Source of the DNA: an uncultured Eubacteriales bacterium
GTDB lineage: Bacteria; Bacillota; Clostridia; Oscillospirales; Acutalibacteraceae
NCBI GenBank assembly: GCA_934444695.1
Contig: CAKSDF010000050.1
Location: 1-11,503, forward strand
Direction: 5' to 3'
DNA length: 11,503 nt
Shown one piece after another: positions 6,966-11,503 of this stretch. Within the stretch, counting starts at the first letter, position 1; each line of letters starts with the position of its first letter. The notes beneath the pieces were generated by a model. The model had not been told where the DNA came from, did no database searches, and worked only from the letters and a program-made list of their open reading frames with translations. The translations under genes were made by a program, and so were the position numbers.

Positions 6966-8858
6966 TTATGCCTTGGGAACATACTGAACAAATTCGGAAG
7001 TGTATTCCGCAACATTTGTTTCGTCCAGCGTGATAAGACGGCCGCCGGCATAGGTCTTGTTTGTGGCTTCGCCGTAATATCCGCCGTAAGAGTCGTATGC
7101 AAGGGAACCGGGATAGGTAAGCTCGATACCGTCGATTATCCCCGAGAAGGCGTTGTTGTGGTCGTGGGCGGCGTTAAAGGAAAGAATATCTCCTCTTTCC
7201 TTCATGGCGTCGAACATACCGGAATTTTTGTTTGCGGAGCAAACGCCTTCAACCAGTTTTCCGACCATTTTATATTTCTCGGGATCCTCGGGAATGAGCT
7301 TGAACTCGGGAAGGGGAATGTGGCCGAACATTATTCCGGGAACCTTGTGTCCGTCGGCTGCCTCAAGGCTTGCCGAGGTTTTTTTGTACCAGTCGATCTG
7401 GGAGGGCAGAATATAGCCGTTGCCGTCGCCGCCGATGTTGCTTTCGGGCTCGGCATATTCGCTGACGCCGGTGTCGACGCACCATACGTTGAGCTTGACT
7501 TCTTTGCCGGTGCTGTCGTAAATCTGGGTTACGGTGTTGCCGCAGCGGCTGGAATGATTATATCTGACCAGCACTTCCCAGGATGTGTCGGGAACTTCAT
7601 ATCCCGCGAAGGAAAGGCAATGGCTGAGGGTTTCATACACCTTCATCTGGTCGATTCTCGAAACCATACTGTGCTCGGCATCGTGGTTGCCGAAGGTGGC
7701 CAGCCAGTAGATGTTGCGCTCGGCAAGTATGCTGTTGAAATCGGTCAGTATGCCTCTGATGTCGCTGATGCGCTGATCGAGATCGCCGCCGAAGTTGTAC
7801 ATTATGGTATCGCCGTTAAGCACCACAAGGTCGGGCTTTATGTCGTCCAGCATCTGAGCCACGGCCGCTGCGGTTTCCTTGTGCAGCTTTCCGCCATTGC
7901 AGTTGTTGTGTATGTCGTTAAGCTCAAGGATTTTCAGCTTTCCGTCGGAATTAAACTGAATCTTATGCTTGGTGGTCAGCGATTTGTTGAGATATTGGAA
8001 GAAGCTTATCTCTCCGTCAAACGAAACGTCCTTTTTAACCGAACGCAGCAGAAGCAGAAGGGCGTCGTTTACCGAAACGGCATCGTCGCCGTCCACGTCG
8101 GCCATAATTGCGCCGGCCTCGCTGAGAGCAGCCGTTCCAACCGATGCCTTCAGTGCAAGAAGAGCGTCGGTTGCGGTCAGCGATCCGTTAAGATCGATAT
8201 CGCCGAAAATCGTGTTTTCCTTTGATTTAACGCTGTCGAGGGTGGGAATCTTGGATTGGTCCACAACAAGGCGTATGTCGTCGATGTTAAAGACGGTGTT
8301 GTCAGCCTTTCTGTTGTTGTACCAGGTGAAAACAATGCGTTTGATCTTGGTCTTGTCAACCGTTGCGCCCTCATCAAGATCGGGGAGGCTTGTCAGATCA
8401 AGAGAAATATCATGCCAGCCCTTTTTAAAGAGCTTGATACTCTGGGTGAAGCTGTATCCCGTAAATTTTTCATCCTCCGATACAAGGGTGATTTTCAAGC
8501 TGTCGTCCCCTAAAACAAAGTGATCGACGCAGAGCTTAAAGGTGAGGGTGGTGTATTCGTCCAGATTTATGAAGTTGGCGGTGCGGATATACCATCTTCC
8601 GCGGATACCGTCGGCATCGGCCTCTGTTTTTGCGGAAGTCAGCTTAATGCTGGAATTGCCCTGCTCCTTGTTTTCGGTGTCTACCGAAAAGGTGGATTCA
8701 TATGCGGTGGTATTGCGCCAGCCCTCGGCATCATCACAGGTGGCGACCGAAACCGTCTTTTGCGTCTTGGCAGTTTCTTCCTTGGCCGAAGCGGTGGGTA
8801 AAACCGACGCCGAAAAGGCTATGGCCAAAGCAAGAAACAACGAAAGTGTTTTCTTCAA
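6966..8858 (-). CDS. Secreted dockerin-containing calcineurin-like metallophosphoesterase
   Basis: The 630-residue protein has a signal peptide (1-25, cleavage after ASA), then a beta-sandwich-like region (about 35-200) resembling a carbohydrate-binding or galactose-binding fold. A type I dockerin follows, with two calcium loops: D220, D222, N224, D231 and D254, D256, D258, D265. The C-terminal metallophosphoesterase has ELNDIHNN (312-319), NGD (348-350), GNHD (390-393), GHIPLPE (512-518) and AHDHNN (564-569), all expected metal ligands being present. The GHIPLPE form recalls the DCR2/PAP29 type of phosphatase. The natural substrate is unknown. The start is a TTG with GGAGG (8867-8871) eight bases before it. 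An ATG at 8978 would add 40 residues encoded by the structured leader and is rejected. Confidence 0.88.
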   Translation of the reverse strand: MKKTLSLFLALAIAFSASVLPTASAKEETAKTQKTVSVATCDDAEGWRNTTAYESTFSVDTENKEQGNSSIKLTSAKTEADADGIRGRWYIRTANFINLDEYTTLTFKLCVDHFVLGDDSLKITLVSEDEKFTGYSFTQSIKLFKKGWHDISLDLTSLPDLDEGATVDKTKIKRIVFTWYNNRKADNTVFNIDDIRLVVDQSKIPTLDSVKSKENTIFGDIDLNGSLTATDALLALKASVGTAALSEAGAIMADVDGDDAVSVNDALLLLLRSVKKDVSFDGEISFFQYLNKSLTTKHKIQFNSDGKLKILELNDIHNNCNGGKLHKETAAAVAQMLDDIKPDLVVLNGDTIMYNFGGDLDQRISDIRGILTDFNSILAERNIYWLATFGNHDAEHSMVSRIDQMKVYETLSHCLSFAGYEVPDTSWEVLVRYNHSSRCGNTVTQIYDSTGKEVKLNVWCVDTGVSEYAEPESNIGGDGNGYILPSQIDWYKKTSASLEAADGHKVPGIMFGHIPLPEFKLIPEDPEKYKMVGKLVEGVCSANKNSGMFDAMKERGDILSFNAAHDHNNAFSGIIDGIELTYPGSLAYDSYGGYYGEATNKTYAGGRLITLDETNVAEYTSEFVQYVPKA

Positions 8859-8875
8859 TTTTAAAACCTCCAAAT

Positions 8876-8969
8876 GTGCTGCACAATGCGCAAAACCGCG
8901 GTCCGACTGCTTTCGGCCGCTGCCCGACAGGAATTTTGCGGGAAAAACGGGCAGGTTTTGCCGCAGCAC
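8876..8969 (-). ncRNA. Predicted structured 5' leader RNA (three-way junction) of the phosphatase gene
   Basis: In transcript order, P1 is GTGCTGC (8969-8963) paired with GCAGCAC (8882-8876), continued across an internal loop by GCAAAACC paired with GGTTTTGC (8961-8954 with 8897-8890). Inside it, P2 is TGCCCG with CGGGCA (8953-8948 and 8926-8921), reading on the transcript strand. P3 is CGGCCGA with TCGGACCG (8919-8913 and 8906-8899), with one bulge. The three helices meet with zero, one and one unpaired bases. P1 closes four bases before GGAGG. It matches no riboswitch class that I recognise. A cis-regulatory role is inference, and a mobile palindromic repeat is the main alternative. Confidence 0.55.
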
Positions 8970-8987
8970 CATAATCATTACAAAACA

Positions 8988-9016
8988 AATATATCACAAT
9001 TTAATACAAAAATCAA
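8988..9016 (-). promoter_or_regulatory. Promoter of the dockerin phosphatase gene
   Basis: On the minus strand TTGATT (9011-9016) and TATATT (8988-8993) are 17 bases apart, with an extended TGA before the -10. Transcription would begin near 8981 and give a leader of about 120 bases, nearly all of it folded. A TTGACC at 9018-9023 is too far from the -10 to serve as its -35. No Pho-box-like repeats are seen here. Confidence 0.7.
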
Positions 9017-9023
9017 GGGTCAA

Positions 9024-9301
9024 TCGCACATTTTTGCAACATTCGCATAAAATTTTTTAAAAGCGTCAAAGACAGCAAAAATGGGCTTTTCCGCGTAAAT
9101 CCGAGCTTTCTTGCGCGAAATTGTAAAAAGGTTCAAATGTAAAAACTGGGTTTCCAACCACCAAAAGCAACCGTAAAACAAAAAATCCTATATACGAATG
9201 TTTTTGAAAACACAGACACCCGCCCCGTGGGCTTACCCGTCCATCGGCATTTCCGTTCTTGTCCAAGCTTATACCGCTTTTCCACGCCGCCGCAGCGGCG
9301 A
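9024..9301. other. Gene-free AT-rich stretch
   Basis: No supported gene. A minus-strand frame is open through here into the hexamer repeat but lacks an ATG, a ribosome binding site and recognisable protein character. The only local structure is CGCCGC/GCGGCG around a single base (9287-9299), directly before the hexamer repeat. Confidence 0.5.
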
Positions 9302-9409
9302 CATTTTCATTTACAGCGTCAGTGTCATTTTCATTAACATTATCATTTTCATTATCATATACATATTCATTATCATCTTCATTAACATTATCATTATCAT
9401 TATCATTAT
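9302..9409. repeat. Hexamer microsatellite, 18 units of CATNNN
   Basis: The stretch is exactly 18 in-phase hexamers. Sixteen begin with CAT and two with CAG (9314, 9320). The commonest unit is CATTAT; variants include CATTTT, CATTAA, CATATA and CATCTT, and the last four units are identical. In one plus frame every second codon is mostly Ser or Thr; in one minus frame it gives Asp/Asn-rich alternation. Neither frame has a credible start, so I call it non-coding. Confidence 0.85.
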
Positions 9410-9410
9410 C

Positions 9411-9614
9411 GGCTTTTTTGGGTTTTTGGAAAAAGCCTTTGTTTTTTTGGGTTTTTAAAAAACGCTCTCGGTTTTATAATTTTTGCAAAAGGCCCTTGTT
9501 TTTTGCGTTTTAGCAAAAAAAGTTCTCGATTTTTTGGTTTTTGGGAAAAGCCCTTGTTTTTTTGGGTTTTTGAAAAAAGCTTTCGGTTTTTTGGCTTTTC
9601 GGAAAAAGCCTTCG
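9411..9614. repeat. Seven T/A-rich 28-30 bp tandem repeats
   Basis: Units start at about 9411, 9441, 9471, 9499, 9529, 9557 and 9586. Each has a T-run, GG or GGG, a second T-run, an A-run, then GCC-like bases ending in TTG or TCG. Endings partly alternate, which suggests an older two-unit period near 58 bp. Several units are self-complementary, for example GGCTTTTT with AAAAAGCC in the first and last unit. The array abuts the hexamer repeat. A minus-strand frame reads a Phe/Lys-rich roughly 10-residue periodicity, probably from base composition. Confidence 0.75.
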
Positions 9615-9637
9615 GTTAGGAATGTCCAAAAAGCGTA

Positions 9638-9666
9638 TTGAATTATTTTAAAAAATATGATAACAT
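9638..9666 (+). promoter_or_regulatory. Candidate promoter of a small RNA unit
   Basis: TTGAAT (9638-9643) and TAACAT (9661-9666) are separated by 17 bases. The -10 overlaps a perfect palindrome AACATATGTT (9662-9671). The expected start of transcription falls at about 9672-9674, the first bases of the long hairpin that follows. The -10 matches the consensus at only four positions. Confidence 0.45.
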
Positions 9667-9671
9667 ATGTT

Positions 9672-9838
9672 TGCGACACAACCGAATATTATCCTGCAAA
9701 AGAAGTATGTGGTTTCATTGGTAAAAATGCAGGCTTCTGCTTTTATTTACATGCTCTTTTGTAGGTAAAAGGTTGTGTCGCAGCAATTGAGGTCATGCGT
9801 TTTTCGGTGCGTGCGATTTTTTCGCCGCACCTTTTTTT
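9672..9838 (+). ncRNA. Candidate small RNA with a long imperfect hairpin
   Basis: TGCGACACAACC (9672-9683) pairs perfectly with GGTTGTGTCGCA (9771-9782). After an internal loop (9684-9692 and 9766-9770), 9693-9710 pairs with 9749-9765 over 17 bp with two G-U pairs and one bulged base. GCAG/CTGC (9729-9732, 9737-9740) forms the tip. A strong terminator follows at 9806-9831, so promoter, structured body and terminator delimit a transcript of about 167 bases. Within it ATG 9727 opens a 13-residue frame MQASAFIYMLFCR without a clear ribosome binding site. It is not a tRNA, and the conserved SRP RNA apical motif is not seen. It could be a small RNA, an attenuator that lost its gene, or a palindromic mobile repeat. 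Confidence 0.5.
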
Positions 9839-9840
9839 GT
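9806..9840 (+). terminator. Strong rho-independent terminator
   Basis: GGTGCG (9806-9811) plus GCGA (9813-9816), with one bulged T, pairs with TCGC (9822-9825) and CGCACC (9826-9831). This 10-bp stem closes a T5 loop and is followed by seven T, then GTTTT. It is clearly directional for the plus strand. No plus-strand protein gene precedes it, which supports a non-coding transcript upstream. Confidence 0.85.
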
Positions 9841-9934
9841 TTTAATGTGTTTTTGTTTTATTAATTGCCCATAACCTTGTGTGAAAAGAATGCCCGAAAA
9901 GGCAGCGGTAAAACGGCAGTGCCGGGAAAATCAA

Positions 9935-9989
9935 AATCGCCCCGCAAAGGTGCATCGTTATATAAAACGAGTACCTTCGCAGGGCGATT
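9935..9989 (-). terminator. Terminator of the XRE regulator gene
   Basis: AATCGCCC (9935-9942) pairs with GGGCGATT (9982-9989). Inner AAGGT with ACCTT and TCGTT with AACGA extend the stem, giving a long hairpin. On the minus strand it runs into TTGATTTTCC, a T-rich tail; on the plus side GTTCTAATATAG follows. It lies about 40 bp after the stop codon of the regulator gene. Confidence 0.75.
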
Positions 9990-10030
9990 GTTCTAATATA
10001 GAATTATAACCGATGCAAAAGCGTCAAAAC

Positions 10031-10273
10031 TCATCTGATTTCCTGTTCCAAGTCGTCAAAAAGGGGAGAAGCGAAAAAATCCTTTATAGATATGTTCATT
10101 CCGTCGCAGATCTTTTTTATGGTTGAAACGGTGGTGCTGTTGTTGCGGCCGCTGACGATGTTGTTGAGGGTGGATTGTGTCACTCCGCTGAGAGTAGCGA
10201 TTTTATTAACCGTCAGGTGTTCCTGGTCGCAAAGCTCAAGAATACGACGGCGTACAGCCTCACCGATGGTCAC
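10031..10273 (-). CDS. Small XRE-family helix-turn-helix regulator
   Basis: The product is an 80-residue DNA-binding protein of the Cro/C1 (XRE) type. After MTIGEAVRRRILELC, the helix-turn-helix spans about residues 22-45, with KIATLSGVTQSTLNNIVSG covering the positioning and recognition helices. It then ends in a short acidic tail with no effector domain. I chose the GTG at 10273 because GGAGAGG (10281-10287) stands seven bases before it. The ATG two codons earlier (10279) would have only one base of spacing. It is divergent from the cohesin-like gene, with 245 bp between the starts, so it could regulate itself and that gene; this is inferred from layout. Targets are unknown. Confidence 0.88.
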   Translation of the reverse strand: MTIGEAVRRRILELCDQEHLTVNKIATLSGVTQSTLNNIVSGRNNSTTVSTIKKICDGMNISIKDFFASPLFDDLEQEIR

Positions 10274-10298
10274 AAGCATCCCTCTCCATTTTTGTAGT

Positions 10299-10319
10299 TG
10301 TCAATTATAATCGTGTCAA
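10299..10319 (-). promoter_or_regulatory. Promoter of the XRE gene with flanking TTGACA repeats
   Basis: On the minus strand a perfect TATAAT (10304-10309) precedes the gene, giving a leader of about 25 bases. The best-placed -35 (TGTTAC, 10327-10332) is weak. Two direct TTGACA repeats, 15 bp apart (10299-10304 and 10314-10319 on the opposite strand as TGTCAA), flank or overlap the -10. They are too close to serve as its -35 and could be operator half-sites. Confidence 0.5.
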
Positions 10320-10348
10320 AAATAGAGTAACATTTTTTTACTAAAATA

Positions 10349-10368
10349 GTTAACCCAAAAGGGGTAAC
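10349..10368. promoter_or_regulatory. Imperfect palindrome between divergent genes, candidate operator
   Basis: GTTAACCC (10349-10356) and GGGGTAAC (10361-10368) are inverted around AAAA, with one mismatch in eight. The site overlaps the likely -35 of the plus-strand cohesin-like gene and lies upstream of the XRE promoter. A related GAGTAAC occurs at 10325-10331. The position suits binding by the neighbouring XRE protein, but this is inference. Confidence 0.5.
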
Positions 10369-10393
10369 AAAAAAATTCATAAGTTGCTACAAT
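10364..10393 (+). promoter_or_regulatory. Candidate promoter of the cohesin-like gene
   Basis: GTAACA (10364-10369) and TACAAT (10388-10393) are 18 bases apart; the -35 matches the consensus at four and the -10 at five positions. Transcription would start near 10400, giving a leader of about 120 bases that includes a 34-codon reading frame. The -35 lies within the palindrome at 10349-10368. Confidence 0.5.
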
Positions 10394-10417
10394 GTCATCG
10401 GCAAAAGAAGGAAAATT

Positions 10418-10522
10418 ATGCTTTTATTTGGAGACAAAATTATCAACTTAAACCCCGCTGTTTCGAAAAATGCAAATAGGTTATTTTGTCAAAAAAGCAA
10501 AAAAGGAGACGGGAAAAAATGA
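10418..10522 (+). CDS. Possible 34-residue leader peptide overlapping the cohesin-like gene
   Basis: ATG 10418 follows AAGGA (10408-10412) by five bases and opens 34 codons, starting MLLFGDKIINLNPAVSK and ending KKGDGKK. The TGA (10520-10522) overlaps the next start codon as ATGA, the arrangement used for translational coupling. The peptide is basic at its end and has no recognisable domain. The region is AT-rich, and the overlap may be chance because the downstream gene has its own GGAG site inside this frame (10505-10508). Hypothetical. Confidence 0.35.
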   Translation: MLLFGDKIINLNPAVSKNANRLFCQKSKKGDGKK

Positions 10523-11503
10523 AAAAAATCTTAGCGGTCATGCTGACCATTTGCCTGCTGTTTTGCAGTGCGGCGATGCCGGTCGATGCTCAAACTGAAA
10601 ACGAAGGGGGAAGTGTTTCTGTTATTGTCGGAATGGCAAATTTCGAAAAATACGCTGTGGGAGATCGTGTGGCTATCCCGATCTATTTGAGCGAGGTTAA
10701 ATACGGATATGCTGCCGTAGAATTTAATTTAATATTTGATTCTGCTGATTTAGAATTTAAAGAGTGCACATATACATATGATAACGATAGATATCATTTA
10801 ACTTATACAAATACCAATAAAAATCAAAAGGGTGGATATGATAAACCTTTTGCCGTTGCTACATTTGAGTTGAAAAAGGCCTTGATAAAGCCATCAGTTG
10901 TGACAGTCGACAATGCCCATATCGCTATATATGTGGATGCAAGCAGCCATAATTTTGAATCCCCCAAGAGCATAGATGTCGGAAACGGCGGATTCTATAA
11001 TCCCTTTGAATTTAGTTTTGGAAATGTTAACACGTCGGCGTTGCCGGTCGGTTCAAAAATTGAAATCCCGGTTTATTTGAACGAATGGAAATATGGATAT
11101 TCCGAAGCAACCTTCTCAGTGAAATACGATAAAAACCTTTTGAGGTATGAAGGAAAAAGAGGATTTGGTTTAAATTCCACAACCGATGAAACCACCGGTG
11201 AGGTGCATTTCAAATTTGATGCCGGAGCATTTTGCGGCGGCGAAGCTAAGGAACTCGGATACCTCTGTTTTTCGGTCATAGATCAAATCACGGATAATTC
11301 CGAAATAGAATTAAGCGTAAAGAATTTAAAGATCTATACCTCTGACAGTTCTAAAACTGAATTTGAACCCGATATAATTGAGGTCCAAAAATATGTTATC
11401 TCCAGATCGGTTAAATACGGTGATGTTGACGGGGACGGCGTTATCACCGTTAAGGATGCGCTTATGGCCCTTCAGGCGTATGTTAAAACACTCGAGCTGA
11501 CCG
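10519..11503 (+). CDS. Secreted protein with two cohesin-like repeats and a dockerin (cut by window end)
   Basis: The visible 328 residues start with a signal peptide (1-24, MKKILAVMLTICLLF...VDA). Two related beta-rich modules follow, about 33-155 and 167-290. Both contain an IP(I/V)YL.E.KYGY core followed by a beta strand of F/V-x-(F/Y)-D form, the pattern of cohesin domains. A type I dockerin then begins, with calcium ligands D302, D304, D306 and D313 in YGDVDGDGVITVKDAL; its second repeat lies beyond the window. Cohesins bind dockerins in calcium-dependent surface complexes. The ATG has GGAG ten bases upstream. Base composition is more AT-rich than the pst genes. The cohesin call rests on pattern only; another Ig-like adhesion fold is possible. 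Confidence 0.78.
   Translation, partial: MKKILAVMLTICLLFCSAAMPVDAQTENEGGSVSVIVGMANFEKYAVGDRVAIPIYLSEVKYGYAAVEFNLIFDSADLEFKECTYTYDNDRYHLTYTNTNKNQKGGYDKPFAVATFELKKALIKPSVVTVDNAHIAIYVDASSHNFESPKSIDVGNGGFYNPFEFSFGNVNTSALPVGSKIEIPVYLNEWKYGYSEATFSVKYDKNLLRYEGKRGFGLNSTTDETTGEVHFKFDAGAFCGGEAKELGYLCFSVIDQITDNSEIELSVKNLKIYTSDSSKTEFEPDIIEVQKYVISRSVKYGDVDGDGVITVKDALMALQAYVKTLELT

Noticed and set aside
6813..8225. A 470-codon open frame on the plus strand opposite the phosphatase gene
   Set aside because: It runs antisense through the conserved catalytic and dockerin coding region, lacks a ribosome binding site and its translation shows no domain. It is a shadow of the true gene's codon use.
8859..8978. 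An N-terminal extension of the phosphatase starting at ATG 8978
   Set aside because: It would be nearly leaderless, would place 40 non-signal residues before a clear signal peptide, and coincides with the folded leader. The TTG at 8858 has GGAGG at ideal spacing.
9066..9266. A 66-codon minus-strand frame continuing the hexamer array
   Set aside because: It only has a TTG start without a ribosome binding site, and its residues suggest no domain or signal.
9672..9782. A retron RNA or 6S RNA
   Set aside because: No reverse transcriptase is in the window. The hairpin is shorter than typical 6S RNA, and I could not identify the conserved central bubble.
11073..11279. A minus-strand frame opposite the cohesin-like gene
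   Set aside because: It is antisense to the second cohesin-like module, with no start signal.

Overview
The window reads like a piece of a Gram-positive, anaerobic Clostridia-type chromosome, probably a gut or rumen Ruminococcaceae/Oscillospiraceae relative. This is an inference from strong AGGAGG-like ribosome binding sites, a lipoprotein PstS, type I dockerin and cohesin-like modules, and genes of balanced GC separated by AT-rich spacers. I could not run a database search, so taxonomy is tentative.

Left part (1-4766): an upstream terminator is followed by a complete phosphate uptake operon on the + strand, pstS-pstC-pstA-pstB-phoU. The last three genes are translationally coupled (pstA/pstB overlap 4 bp, pstB/phoU overlap 1 bp). 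TTTAACA-like repeats, two of them spaced 11 bp, upstream of pstS look like a PhoP/PhoB box. A stem-loop separates pstS from pstC. The operon meets a convergent gene at a bidirectional terminator.

Middle part (4814-9016): two genes on the - strand, each with its own promoter. One encodes a neurotransmitter:sodium symporter family amino acid transporter. The other encodes a secreted metallophosphoesterase with a type I dockerin between an N-terminal beta-sandwich-like region and the phosphatase. The phosphatase mRNA begins with a compact predicted three-way-junction RNA that ends just before its ribosome binding site. The 0.8 kb between the two genes has no gene. It holds a 19-bp tandem repeat, a strong hairpin and a cluster of degenerate CCGTGCATTGC repeats.

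Right part (9017-11503): about 1 kb without a convincing gene, made of an 18-unit hexamer repeat, seven T/A-rich 28-30 bp repeats, and a candidate small RNA unit (promoter, long imperfect hairpin, terminator). Then comes a small XRE-family regulator (- strand) divergent from a secreted protein (+ strand) with two cohesin-like repeats and a dockerin, cut by the window end. An imperfect palindrome lies between the two divergent starts.

Working together: the Pst/PhoU system imports inorganic phosphate and signals its availability, and the secreted phosphatase could release phosphate outside the cell. The dockerin on the phosphatase and the cohesin-like/dockerin protein 1.7 kb away suggest a cell-surface or extracellular protein assembly. 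That pairing is inferred from proximity and domain type, not shown.
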